A stretch of DNA of 64,000 bases from Raphanus sativus (lineage: Eukaryota; Streptophyta; Magnoliopsida; Brassicales; Brassicaceae): NCBI RefSeq assembly GCF_000801105.2, contig NC_079519.1, positions 8,864,668-8,928,667 of the forward strand. Reading direction: 5' to 3'. The notes beneath the pieces are model-generated. The model was not told the origin of the DNA. It worked only from the letters and a program-made list of their open reading frames with translations, and ran no database searches. Below are positions 1 through 10,810 of this stretch, in pieces. How positions within the stretch are numbered: position 1 is the stretch's first letter; the number at the start of each line of letters is the position of its first letter. Made by a program: the position numbers and the translations under genes.

Positions 1-864
1 CATACGACCACCTTTACATTAATTCTTTTCTAAATTAACCGGGCCGTTCTACAGAACCGTTTAGTGATGATTTAACAGATTTTTTCTCTCTTAATCACTT
101 CAACCGGAAATCAAGACTTTGACCATTAATATATCGGTTTTTCACCTGTCAGAATAACAAAAGCATAGTCGGTATATAATGATGTCAATATACTAACGAA
201 CAAGGACAAAATCTTATCATGTAAATATGAACAAAGAAACCAAGAACATGTATATACAAAGCTTTCACTCCCAATTTGAAATTCACGAAAACAATGACGA
301 AAAAGACAAAAGTCTTATGACATTTATATGAACAAAGATCCCAAGAACATTTTCAATAATACAAAGCTTCGTCATTTATATAAAACGCTTTCACTCCCAA
401 TTTCAAATTCATAAATACACTAATTAAAAAGAAACATTCTCATGGCATCCATATGAAAAAAAAAGTTTATAATAACAAGTTCAATATTACTAAGCTTTGA
501 AATATATACCAATCTTCCACTCCCAATTTCAAGTTCTATTTTGCACTAGCGAAAAAGACTGTTATAATCATCTTCAGATGGTCATGTTACGAACCCTTAT
601 TTGGTCCTAATATGAGAGTCTTGGCACGTCAACATACACTAAAGTAAAGAAATTATTTTCAGTTTTCATCTACCATGAAAATAAACTATTTGATTGATTT
701 TACTACCAAATAATATGAACTTTGACTAAAAATAAGATAATTAATAATTAAAGTAAACATATTATAAAATTAAACTTTAAATCTAAAAATGATAAAATAT
801 AAAGTTATAATAGATTATCAATAACAAAAAAAATAATAGTCTAATAATTTCATATCAATAAATT
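1..864. other. AT-rich intergenic DNA with diverged tandem repeat
   Basis: No gene is visible. Between about 205 and 560 there are three diverged units of roughly 100-127 bp. Each contains a variant of 'cactcccaatttcaaattc' (around 267, 391 and 508) preceded by an 'atatgaacaaag...ccaagaacat' type segment. The rest is non-repetitive AT-rich DNA. Confidence 0.5.
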
Positions 865-1307
865 TTGGTTTTTTTGTTATCATTTTTTACTGACATAGTA
901 TAAATTTATCAAAATCTAAAGAATCACAAATCTTTTAGTTTATTTAAAAAATGTATGAAAATTTTAATGAAATATTATTAATTTTCTGAAATTTTACCGA
1001 GTTAACCGATGTTGGATCATTGGTTAATGTCGATGAAAAGGGTTTTATCGGATTTTTAATTAATGGTTGTAAAATCCGAACTGAATTATTTACGGGTCAC
1101 TATATTTCCGGACTGCATGTGGATCCGGATTGGATTGCCCAAAACATAAAAAAATTTAATATCAATGTTAGTCATGTAATAGTAATTGTACTCACGGAAA
1201 CCACAAAATATAGTATTTATAATATTTTATTCAGATATTTGAGTTTCCGAGAAAAAATAATATGTCAAAACTAAAATTTTGTAAATATGTTCACCCTGCG
1301 CAAGGCG
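865..1307. repeat. Tandem duplication, unit 1 (443 bp)
   Basis: The unit starts at 'ttggttttttt' and ends at 'gcgcaaggcg'. The next 435 bp repeat it almost exactly. It contains an 84-codon open frame at 1020-1274, but the equivalent frame in unit 2 is broken by a TAG at the Trp codon near 1574, and no homology is recognised, so I do not call a gene. The unit ends in a short GC-rich inverted repeat (tgcgc-aag-gcg). Confidence 0.8.
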
Positions 1308-1742
1308 TTGGTTTTTTGTTATCATTTTTTACTGACATAGTACAAATTTATCAAAATCTAAAGAATCACAAATCTTTTAGTTTATTTAAAAATTGAATGA
1401 AAATTTTAATGAAATATTATTAATTTTCTGAAATTTTACCGAGTTAACCGATGTTGGATCATTGGTTAATGTCGATGAAAAGGGTTTTATCAGATTTTTA
1501 ATTAATGGTTGTAAAATCCGAACTGAATTATTTACGGGTCACTATATTTCCGGACTGCATGTGGATCCGGATTAGATTGCCCAAAACATAGAAATTTTTA
1601 ATATCAATGTTAGTCATGTAATAGTAATTGTACTTACAGAAACCATAGTATTTATAATATTTTATTCAGATATTTGAGTTCCCGAGAAAAAATAATATGT
1701 CAAAACTAAAATTTTGTAAATATGTTCACCATGCGCAAGGCG
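1308..1742. repeat. Tandem duplication, unit 2 (435 bp)
   Basis: Direct head-to-tail copy of 865-1307 with a few substitutions and small deletions, for example loss of several bases around 1648. The terminal hairpin-like motif 'tgcgcaaggcgca' is complete here. Confidence 0.8.
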
Positions 1743-3051
1743 CAGTAATTTTAGTATTTCCATTGCGTCAAATGGGTGCCAAGTATTTCCCCCCTTTTTT
1801 CTTTGCAACTTTATTAAAACGTGAATTAGTTCGTCGGAGACTTCAGCGTTAAGCCATCATCTTTTAATCCCACTCATCTATGATTCTAGACAGTAAATAT
1901 TATATCGCATGATAAAAAAACATGTACATTGATCAACTATTTGGAACATACTAGTTTAACAGTTTATATAAGATAGGAGATCCAGTCTATAGCGTACACG
2001 AAGTCTCCAAAATCTAAAACCTATCGTCTGAAATTTCTTACATGTAAACATATTTTATACAGTACGAAATATAAAGGTCTAGGCGTTTTATAGATGGACA
2101 AACTGCAAGATAGACAGATAGTGTTATTTTCACAGTTGTATTCTTTTCTTCGTATTAAATTGTGTATATAAAGTAAAATTTTTGGGGAAATGTAACAAAC
2201 ACTTCACATGAAGAAAAAGTTGTTGCCAAATCCATTTTCAATTTATGGTCGAGAGCTCCAAAGTTTTAATCTAAAGTCATTTTCTCAATATCAAACTTAG
2301 ACCTACTTCATGGGCTAAAATAATAGTTTACTACTGTTCTGTTATATACTTAACTTGTTCAACTAACACGCTATGAAAACCATTGAAGAAAAGAAAACTT
2401 AACAAACTAGATTTTTTCATTTTCTATTCGAACCATTTTAAAATCAAGGAAAGAGTTTTGCAATTTCCAAAAACTTAAATGCACTCATGGACATTCCAGT
2501 GTCATTTTTGAGAGGGAAAGAAATTAAAATGTGTGGTAATCATTCTCTAAACCTATTTTTAGAAACACCAATGGATATGTGTCATACTTAATTTTTCTTT
2601 TTCCTTTGAACATATGTTAATATAAATAAGTGGTCCACTTTGGACTTTTTTTTTGTATTCATCGACCATAATAATTACTCTCACTCCACCCAATCGGTAA
2701 ACCGACCTTACCAATCGATTATATAGTACAAAGATTAATCAGGTCATTGCCCTGGAATTTAATGATGGAAGAGGCAAATGCTAACATAGTGAAAATGTAC
2801 CATGGGAAGAATGTTCAGAACTGAGATGGATTGATCTAGTTTACTTTTTAATTCTTTACCGTAAGTAATTTAGAGTTTTCTTGAGTTTAGCTTCATTCTC
2901 CATATGCTTAAACAGGTCATACTTTGATTTAGATTCGATGACTTTCTATACTTGTGTCAGTTGTGTGTGTGTAACTGTCAGTGTATACATACAGGGGAAA
3001 AATATATTCTGGAAGAACATATTAAAATAATCATAATTTAAAACTATTATA
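1743..3051. other. Intergenic, no gene recognised
   Basis: AT-rich sequence without a recognisable coding exon, RNA gene or repeat. Confidence 0.4.
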
Positions 3052-3150
3052 AAACTGCCACTTGACACTAATTGAAAATGAAGTTATCTTTTTGTAAATA
3101 AAACTGCCACTTGACACTAATTGAAAATGAAGTTATCTTGTTGTAAATAA
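3052..3150. repeat. 49-bp direct tandem repeat, two copies
   Basis: Units at 3052-3100 and 3101-3150 begin 'aaactgccacttgacacta' and differ by one base (ctttttg versus cttgttg). A third copy is abandoned after 'aaactgc'. Confidence 0.85.
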
Positions 3151-3231
3151 AACTGCTTAGTTACCTCTACAAGTAGCTAGTAGTTATTGATAATGAGACA
3201 ATAATTCGTTTGGGATTTGTTTTACGTTCAG

Positions 3232-3360
3232 CCGGGAATGAAAAATGCCGATGAATATTTGAATGTAGTCACATATTTGCGGGAACAACGGATTCAATAC
3301 ATGATGATAACTGCCTTTATTGGTGATGAAAAGGTTCGTGTAACTGAAATTTACAAATAA
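3232..3360 (+). pseudogene. Possible isolated terminal exon, unidentified
   Basis: After a pyrimidine-rich stretch and a CAG acceptor-like site (3229-3231), a 42-codon frame reads with normal-looking composition (it includes NADEYLNVVTYLREQRIQY) and ends at a TAA. It reads more like a real exon than the surrounding AT-rich DNA. I do not recognise the family and see no companion exon. It could be a gene fragment carried by a transposon, or chance. Confidence 0.25.
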
Positions 3361-3489
3361 TATTTCACCATATATTCAACATATAAAGTGAGAAGTTAGA
3401 ATCCAATGATAATACATTAATGCTGTCTAACCAAAAGAGAAATGTAGTTTGATGCGTAGCTTCTGTATGCTTGCGTTTGAGAATGTAGT

Positions 3490-3638
3490 TGAGACATGCG
3501 TACTTCGGTTATGTTGGTCCATTTACTATTCTATATCTACCTACTCAAAATGGGTCCTCACTCCAACGGATAATTTCTATTTTTTTCTGGTTTTGTCTAG
3601 ATTGATAAACTTTTATCGTATTTATTTTCCACTTAGAC
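3490..3638. repeat. 149-bp direct repeat flanking hAT remnant (left)
   Basis: Begins 'tgagacatgcgtacttcgg' and ends 'tttccacttagac'. It is identical to 5275-5423 except for one base (aacggata versus aacgcata). The hAT remnant lies exactly between the two copies. Confidence 0.9.
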
Positions 3639-5274
3639 TTAGGGACGGATATAGAACAATTTTTTATCGGGGTCACAATATCACTTATAACTAAACTCAT
3701 TTATAAAATAAATTGTTTTTTAAAAAAAAAAACACTTTACAAATTAATTCTACGTGATTCCATTTTCTAAAATCTTTTTATCACAGCTTCATTTGTTACT
3801 TTCTCAAACAATTCCTTTTCAACAAAACAAGTAATACAATCATTTAAAAATTGATCACTTATCCTGTTCCGCAAGTTAGTTTTCACAATCTTCATCGCAG
3901 AAAAGCATCTCTTAACTGTAGCAGTGGCAACTGGTAAAGTCAAAACTAGCTTTAAAAGCCGATAAACCAGAGGATGTGTAAGATGTTTCTTTGTCTCCAC
4001 CATCATACATGCAAGATCTCCAAGATTCTTCAAAGTAGAAAATCTTTCATCTTCACGGATGTTATCAATATAGAGACCAAGTTGATGTTCAAGAGTCATC
4101 CGCTCCATAAGACTAAAATCCTCAGGATAAAACTCAGATAATCTCATAACTTTCAAGTGATCAAACTCACGAAATGAATCACTGGGGCTCAAAGAAGCAA
4201 TGCAACCAAATAATTCAGTGTTAACCTCATCAAAGCGGTCATTAAACTCCTGAATTTGCATATCCAATACAGTGTAAAAGCATTCCACTTTGTAATGATG
4301 CAAGTTGGTTATATTGCTTCTTTTTCTTGAACTCTTCGAATTAAACTCATCATCCATGACCAGCAACTCAATCTTATAATTCTCACAGAAGGAAAAAACT
4401 TTGTTGATCAGAGATTCCCATCCACTTTCCCTGAGCTTATACAATTGTTGCTTGGTGGATTTCACAAGCGACATAGCATTCAGGATATCCAAGTCTTTCT
4501 TTTGAAGAGCCTTTGATAAACTATTTGTGATCCCAAGAAGAAGCAACATTAACTATAAGTAGAACACAAATTCAAAGGTGTAGAAGTAATTGAGAAGACC
4601 ATTAGCTTATCGTCTTTTGATACCATCACTCCCATCACTTTTGACATACTCAAGTACTTTAATGATTGAAGAATACAAATCAACCAACCGCAGCAATGTC
4701 TTGTAGTGAGAACCCCAACGAATCTTACCAGGTCTTTGAAATGAAACGTCTTGGTTTAGTCCCTTTCGAGTCTTAATTTCACCTTTCTTAGTTTTTTCCT
4801 CTATTTTTTTCCGAGAATCTTCTCGAACCATATCTTTCCTCTTACAAGAAGCTCCAACCACATTTAACAAGGCAGCAAGCTTATCAAAGAAATCACCAAC
4901 TCCATAATGCTTTTGAGCAACTGCCACGACGACTAACTGGAGCTGATGAACAAAACAATGGACATAATATGCAGAACTGCATTATCTTAGAATCAAATAT
5001 CTCAATCCGTTGAATTCACCCTTCATATTACTCGCTCCATCATAACCTTGTCCTCTTAACTTTTTCATACTCAGTCCATGTTTAGCAAACAATGAATCAA
5101 CAACACACTTTAGAGATAAAGAAGATGTCTTGCACATGAACTAGACCAACAAACCTTTTTTAACTATCCCATGTTTATCAACAAAGCGAAAAACCACAGC
5201 CATTTACTCTTTATCAGAAACATCTGCAGACTCATCCACCAACAACCAAAATATACCATGACCAACTTCTTGGA
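3639..5274 (-). mobile_element. 5'-truncated hAT-type DNA transposon
   Basis: The left boundary reads 'ttagggacggatatagaac...ggggtca', which resembles the CAGGGGCGG-type ends of plant hAT elements (established pattern). The element lies in minus orientation, so this is its 3' end. Transposase-like coding sequence follows up to 5274, where it stops abruptly inside the conserved region and the second copy of the 149-bp flank begins. The true 5' terminus is therefore missing, and no 8-bp target duplication can be shown. It is non-autonomous. Confidence 0.75.
3767..5274 (-). pseudogene. hAT transposase (TTF-type/DUF4371 class), broken
   Basis: Read from high to low coordinates. A VDESADVSDKE motif lies near 5215-5275. 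A GYDGASNMKGEFNG-type motif (RNase-H-like catalytic region of plant hAT/DUF4371 proteins) lies near 5010-5060. A 106-codon open segment follows at 4607-4927, then a 260-codon segment at 3767-4549. The last ~65 residues of that segment form the classic hAT C-terminal dimerisation domain (LPVATATVKRCFSAMKIVKT). Stops and frame changes near 4550-4606 and 4928-5200, plus the missing N-terminus and zinc finger, make it a pseudogene. The family assignment is firm; activity is excluded by the breaks. Confidence 0.85.
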
Positions 5275-5423
5275 TGAGACATGCGTACTTCGGTTATGTT
5301 GGTCCATTTACTATTCTATATCTACCTACTCAAAATGGGTCCTCACTCCAACGCATAATTTCTATTTTTTTCTGGTTTTGTCTAGATTGATAAACTTTTA
5401 TCGTATTTATTTTCCACTTAGAC
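5275..5423. repeat. 149-bp direct repeat flanking hAT remnant (right)
   Basis: Second copy of 3490-3638. It begins directly at the break in the transposase and continues into 'aatagactccaatgg', which may be the original right flank. Confidence 0.9.
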
Positions 5424-5477
5424 AATAGACTCCAATGGTAAATCAAATTGAGTAGTACATAACGAGCGGATTGGACA

Positions 5478-5482
5478 CTAAG
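5478..5482. repeat. Target-site duplication CTAAG (left)
   Basis: CTAAG immediately precedes the left LTR and is repeated at 10806-10810 after the right LTR, as expected for a 5-bp Ty3/gypsy integration. Confidence 0.9.
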
Positions 5483-5864
5483 TGATGGAGAGGCGGAAGC
5501 TATATAGGTTAAGGTTCGAAGTTTTGAACCCTAGATAGATAACTTGGAGCTTAAGGTAGCTCGAAGAAGATGACAATGGTGGCGAATACTCTTCGCAGTG
5601 TTCGTTAGAACTCTTAAGGGCGCGAATACTCTTCGCAGTGTTCGTTAGAACTCTTAAAGACCTTCAAAGTTTTATTAATCAAAATCCAAAGGTCACTAAT
5701 TACACAAACCTAAGCCTCTTATTTATACTAAACGATTGAAAGCTAAAAAGGAAACTTAACTTTTATCAAATCCTAACAATAAAAGGAAAAACACGATGAC
5801 TTGTAACCTAAGTAAAAAAGGGAAGCCATAACAATGGCGGTGAATGTGTTGATACGCTACATCA
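5483..5864 (-). repeat. LTR (3' LTR of the minus-strand element)
   Basis: Starts TGATG and ends CATCA on either strand. A ~36-bp stretch containing 'gaatactcttcgcagtgttc' is duplicated in tandem (about 5582-5657). A TATA-like box on the minus strand lies at about 5721-5728. Its first three bases in element orientation (TGA, plus-strand 5862-5864) also act as the pol stop codon. Confidence 0.95.
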
Positions 5865-8800
5865 GGTTCCCCCAGACTGAGAAGGATTCGCCCACGAATC
5901 CGGTGCCGTATTATCACCATGAAATGGCGAAAGATGCTTAACATTAAAGACGTCCGAAGTACGTAGATGAGGCGGAAGACGAACACGATAGGCGTTAGGA
6001 TTGATACACTCTAAAACTTCAACTGGTCCAATTTTTTTGGACTTAAGCTTATTGTATTCTCGTAATGGAAGCCGCTCCTTGGTCAGATACACCCAAACGA
6101 GATCGCTGAGGGCAAAGAGAACCTCACGACGCTTCTTATCTGCTGCATCTTTATACTTGGCTGTCGAAACCTCGAGATTAGACTTTGCTTGCTTGTGTAT
6201 ATCCTGTATGTCCGAAACAAAATCAACTGCTTCTCCATGATGACAAGTCTTGTCGGGAACAATAGATAGATCGAGAGGAGCCCGCGGGATGATACCATAT
6301 ACAACCTTAAAAGGCGAGAAACCCAGACTGCGGTTAACAGCATGGTTATGAGCAAACTCCGCTTGTCCCAGCTTACTATCCCATGATCGAATATTATCGC
6401 CCACAAGACAGCGTAACAAGTTTCCTAAAGAACGATTGGTAACCTCGGTTTGACCATCAGATTGAGGATGATAAGCAGTACTCATATCAAGGGAAGTACC
6501 CAAAAGCTTCCAGAGAGAGCGCCAGAAATGGCTCAGAAAGCGAGTATCTCGATCAGAAACTATTGAAGAAGGTAAGCCGTGGAGGCGATAGATTTCGCGA
6601 AAGAAAAGAACAGCCACATTAACAGCGTCTGTAGTCTTTTTACATGCCACAAAATGTGCCATTTTTGAAAAGCGATCGACTACTACGAAGATAGAATCAT
6701 GACCTTTCTGTGTCCGTGGTAATCCCAAAACGAAATCCATGCTCACGTGGGTCCATGGCTGTGTCGGAACTGGTAGAGGAATGTAAAGGCCTGCATTAGT
6801 GGCTTTGCCTTTGGCGTGTTGACAGATTCTGCATCGAGCCACAAAACGTTCAACATCTCTTCGAAGGCTCGGCCAGAAGTAAGAAGTCGAAACCAACTGA
6901 AGTGTTCGATCTCTTCCGACATGCCTTTCGTTATGTAGTTCACTGATAATTTGTAGACGTAGACTACAATCAGGCACACATAAACGAAGTCCTTTAAACA
7001 AGAATCCGTCAATCAACGAATAGTCATCAAGAAGACTGAGTTGTACGTCAGCAAGAATCTTGGCAAAGAAAGCATCTGTTGGATACAAATCGGCCATAGA
7101 CTCGAATCCTAAAACGCGTGTGTGCATGATAGTAAGTAAAGAATGTCTTCTACTGAGGGCATCTGCGACTCGGTTGGTTGCGCCGGATTGATGACGAATG
7201 GAAAACGTGAACTGTTGGAGATACGAGATCCAACCAGCATGCATGGAAGACACCTTAGCTTGACTATCCAGATGGCGAAGGGCATCATGGTCGGTGAAAA
7301 GCACGAAGTCGCGATGAACTAGATAGTGACGCCAATGCTTAATAGCCTGAACAATCGCATAAAACTCAACATCGTACGTGCTATAGCGACTGTGAGCACC
7401 GGCGAGTTTCTCACTAAAATAGGCCACTGGACGCCCGTGTTGACTGAGAACCGCCCCAATTCCAAGTTTTGACGCATCACAATGAAGTTCGAAGGTAGCC
7501 GAGAAGTCTGGAAGGACAAGAATAGGTGCCGATGTAAGCTTCTCCTTAATCAACTCGAAGGCTGCAGTTGCTTCATGCGTCCAAGCAAACCTGCCTTCCT
7601 TCATACAAGAAGTGATAGGTGCCATGATAGTGCTGAAGTGCTCGACGAAACGTCTATAAAAAGAGGCAAGACCATGAAAACTCCGAACTTCAGAAACTGT
7701 GGTTGGTAGAGGCCATGATCGGACAGCTTCGATCTTGGACATATCCACCGAAAGTCCTTGGTCGGAGACGATGTATCCCAAGAAAAGAACCTGGGAAACT
7801 CCAAATTCACACTTCTGGGCTGCTGCAAAAAGCTTTTCTCTGCGTAAGACGGTAAGAACCTGCCGTAGATGTGCTTCATGATCTTGTAAAGAGGCGCTAA
7901 AGATGAGTATGTCGTCAAAATAAACGACCACAAATCTCCCAATGAAATCTCGTAGAGCTTGATTCATAATCCTCATAAAGGTGCTAGGTGCATTTGACAA
8001 GCCAAAAGGCATGACTAGCCATTCAAAGAGACCTTCGCGAGTCTTAAAAGCTGTTTTCCACTCATCACCGGGACGAATACGAATCTGATGATATCCGCTC
8101 TTGAGATCGATTTTTGAAAAAAATTTCGCTGATCCAATCTGATCCAACAGGTCATCGAGTCTTGGAATTGGAAACCTGTAACGAATAGTTATTTTGTTGA
8201 TAGCGCGACTATCCACACACATACGCCAAGTGCCATCTTTTTTGGGAATCAAAAGAGTTGGGACAGCGCACGGACTCAAACTCTCTTTAATATGTCCTTT
8301 ACGCAGGAGATCTTCTACTTGGCGACGAAGTTCTTCGTGCTCGCTCGGACTCATACGGTAGTGAGGCCGGTTAGGGAGAGTAGCGCCGGGAACAAGATCG
8401 ATATGATGTTGTATATCTCGCAGTGGTGGTAATCCCTCCGGCAAGTTTGCAGGAAAGACATCAGAGAATTCGTTCAAAACTGCCGTTAAACTGGGAGCTG
8501 GTGACGACGTGAGTGCCATTAATGGTGAAGAAGGAATGATGGCAAACGCATGTCCTTCAGATTTCATCTCGGAGATGAAAGTGGAATAAGAGCAAAGCAT
8601 CGTCGATGATCTTTGTTGCGGTGGGGAAGACGCGGGCTGGTTTGATGGAGGAGAAGGCGAAGCTGATGCTGCCGGGTCGCGAGAAGGAAGAAGTACGATC
8701 TGTTGGCCACTCCATGCGAAGCTGTATGTGTTTTTAGCTCCATCGTGAATGACTTTGCGATCATACTCCCATGGCCTCCCAAGAATGAGATGACTAATAT

Positions 8801-8963
8801 CCATGGATGCTACATCGCAATAAAGCCGATCCTTGTATATTGGTCCAACGGAGAATGAAACCAGGGCTCGTTGAGTGATGCGTATGTTGACTCCCTCCGA
8901 TAGCCATCCCAACGAGTAAGGCGCCGGGTGAGATTCTGTGGGAATGCCCAGTTTTCTTACTGC
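5862..8963 (-). pseudogene. pol: Ty3/gypsy pol polyprotein segment (protease C-half, RT, RNase H, integrase)
   Basis: A long open segment in the same frame as gag, separated from it only by the TAA at 8964-8966. The first residues after the stop are the second half of the retropepsin ([15 protein letters not shown] strand). Numbering from residue 1 at 8912: reverse transcriptase spans about 180-340, with the active site YFDDIL at 331-336; RNase H about 473-590 (D479 in the LHCDAS motif); integrase zinc-binding HHCC about 660-697; and a D726/D787/E823 catalytic triad with 35 residues between the last two. It ends SGGT, with the stop inside the LTR. No other stop is visible in more than 1000 codons. 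There is no separate start codon, so translation would need readthrough of the upstream stop. Confidence 0.93.
5865..5880 (-). promoter_or_regulatory. Polypurine tract of the Ty3/gypsy element
   Basis: In element orientation the sequence directly before the 3' LTR is 'ctgggggaacc', the expected plus-strand primer site. It also encodes the last residues of pol (SGGT). Confidence 0.7.
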
Positions 8964-10376
8964 TTATGCAGAGATGACATTACGACAACTACCCGAGTCG
9001 ATGATAAAGTTGCAGATGCGGTCGTTAATGGTACAAGTGGAATGAAAAATATTTGTTCTCAACCACTTGTCGTCTTGTTTTTGTGGTGCTAGACAAGATC
9101 GATGAAGAATCAGGAGCCGACCACTATCGCCAGACGTGTGATGGACGTTGGAGGCTTCTTCTTGGTCTGCTTCTTCCTGAGAATCATACACTTCATCGAT
9201 GGAATCATCGAGTACTAATCCTCTGCGCGAGGCATGAGGACAAGCATTTATCCTGTGACCTGGTTCTCCGCAAGAGTAACAACGCACTGTGTTTGGTCGC
9301 GTTGAACGCCGAAGCTGTTGCTCGTCTTGTGCCGCAGGTTTCGTTGCCGACGTGGTAGCATCTGCAACGTCTTTTGCTGACGGAGAAGGTGTAGTGCTGG
9401 CTGTCTGGTCTTGAGACCGCGGGCGTGTAGAGGAAGCACTCCAGTTAGCCGACCGAGATTGTTGTTCAAAAGATGCTGCACGACGATGAGCTTCACCGAT
9501 AGTCGAAGGATCGAACTGGGCCATTGCTGTCTGTAGTTGAGGTCGGAGACCTCCAATAAAACGTGAGACCAGTTGAATTTGACTGTCATTAATCTCATTA
9601 CGAGTTAACAACAAAGCAAACTCTTCTGCGTATTCATCTACGGTGCGTGATCCTTGACGAAGATTCTGCAGTCTCGTATACATGGTGCGTTCGTAGTTGT
9701 GCGGCAAGAAGGTTTGACGCAAGTGTTTGGTGAGCTTGTCCCATGATTGGATTGGAGTTTTTCCCGTGCGTGAACGAGTTGTTTTGAGTTGTTTCCACCA
9801 GGTCGCAGCGTGTCCGCGAAAACGCATAGCAACGAGAGAGACCCGCCGGTGAGGAGGAACTTGCTTAAAGTCGAGAATTTCTTCAACAGAGATCAACCAG
9901 TCAACAAGATCATCACCTTTAAGACCTCCGTGAAATTCAGGTATGTCAACCTTAAAGCTGTGTTCCCATCGATTGTTGATGATATCCCGTTGTCGTATGT
10001 CTTCTCGATAAACTCGTCTATGATCTTCTTCCTCTTCTTCGTACATATCCTGAGCTCGAACATCACCGAACTGGTATTGGTTGTGTAATCGATGTTGGTG
10101 TTGGCGAGGAAGATGAACAGGTGGGAGTTGTTGTTGCTGGAGAATTGGTGGCGGAGGATGACGGTGCGCGGGTTGGAGTGGGTCGTGAACGACCGGCTGG
10201 GCTGGAGGGGCCAAGCGAGTTGTTAAGACAGTCGTTAGGGTCGCGAGTTGTTCTGTTACCGCAGCTAAGGCAGTAGAGATCGTATCGCTTTATACTTGTG
10301 ACGTCGTTTGCATCTCGACGACTAGGTCTCGCAAATCTGTCATGCTAAAAGTTCCTTCTCCCATTTTCTTTGCCAT
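8964..10376 (-). pseudogene. gag: Ty3/gypsy gag and start of protease, with two in-frame stops
   Basis: The likely start is the ATG at 10376 (MAKKMGEGTFSM...), just inside the primer-binding site. The frame meets TAA at 10290-10292 after 28 codons, then stays open to TAA at 8964-8966. The segment has a Pro/Gln/His-rich N-terminus, a retrotransposon gag domain (WKQLKTT...TFLP to YAEEFALLLT), a Ser/Thr-rich linker, one CCHC zinc knuckle (CX2CX4HX4C, CYSCGEPGHRINAC), and a C-terminus that enters the protease at the DSG active-site motif (FIIDSGSCRN). The second stop falls just after that catalytic motif. The domains are otherwise undamaged, in keeping with a young insertion. Confidence 0.9.
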
Positions 10377-10404
10377 GATCACGAAAGAAGAAATCCAGAA
10401 ACGT

Positions 10405-10422
10405 ACTGAATCTGATACCAAC
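10405..10422 (-). promoter_or_regulatory. Primer-binding site (initiator tRNA-Met type)
   Basis: In element orientation 'ttggtatcagattcagt' lies two bases inside the 5' LTR. TGGTATCAG matches the usual complement of the 3' end of plant tRNA-iMet. Confidence 0.85.
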
Positions 10423-10805
10423 TGATGGAGAGGCGGAAGCTATATAGGTTAAGGTTCGAAGTTTTGAACCCTAGATAGATAACTTGGAGCTTAAGGTAGC
10501 TCGAAGAAGATGACAATGGTGGTGAATACTCTTCGCAGTGTTCGTTAGAACTCTTAAGGGCGCGAATACTCTTCGCAGTGTTCGTTAGAACTCTTAAAGA
10601 CCTTCAAAGTTTTATTAATCAAAATCCAAAGGTCACTAATTACACAAACCTAAGCCTCTTATTTATACTAAACGATTGAAAGCTAAAAAGGAAACTTAAC
10701 TTTTATCAAATCCTAACAATAAAAGGAAAAAACACGATGACTTGTAACCTAAGTAAAAAAGGGAAGCCATAACAATGGCGGTGAATGTGTTGATACGCTA
10801 CATCA
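10423..10805 (-). repeat. LTR (5' LTR of the minus-strand element)
   Basis: Matches 5483-5864 except for one substitution (ggtgaatact versus ggcgaatact) and one extra A. It carries the same internal tandem repeat and the minus-strand TATA-like box (about 10661-10668). It is followed by the CTAAG target duplication at 10806-10810. Confidence 0.95.
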
Positions 10806-10810
10806 CTAAG

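Larger units (their letters stand above)
5483..10805 (-). mobile_element. Complete Ty3/gypsy LTR retrotransposon (minus strand)
   Basis: A 5.3-kb element with 382/383-bp LTRs, a 5-bp target duplication, an initiator-Met-type primer-binding site next to the right LTR, a polypurine tract next to the left LTR, and one gag-pol frame read from 10376 down to 5862. By my comparison the LTRs differ by one substitution and one A-tract indel, so insertion is very recent. Domain order is gag, zinc knuckle, protease, reverse transcriptase, RNase H, integrase, which is the Ty3/gypsy order. The integrase is of the HLSPF-ending type seen in chromovirus-like elements, but I see no chromodomain. Two in-frame TAA codons (10290-10292 and 8964-8966) should block autonomous expression. 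Confidence 0.95.

Noticed and set aside
1020..1274. 84-codon plus-strand ORF
   Set aside because: The neighbouring duplicate has a stop in the same frame, and no protein family is recognised.
1290..1760. Helitron 3' end suggested by the tgcgc/gcgca hairpin
   Set aside because: No CTRR terminus at the right distance and no 5' TC end could be located.
6001..10088. Several plus- and minus-strand ORFs of 60-116 codons inside the gypsy element
   Set aside because: They are shadows of the long gag-pol frame in other frames.
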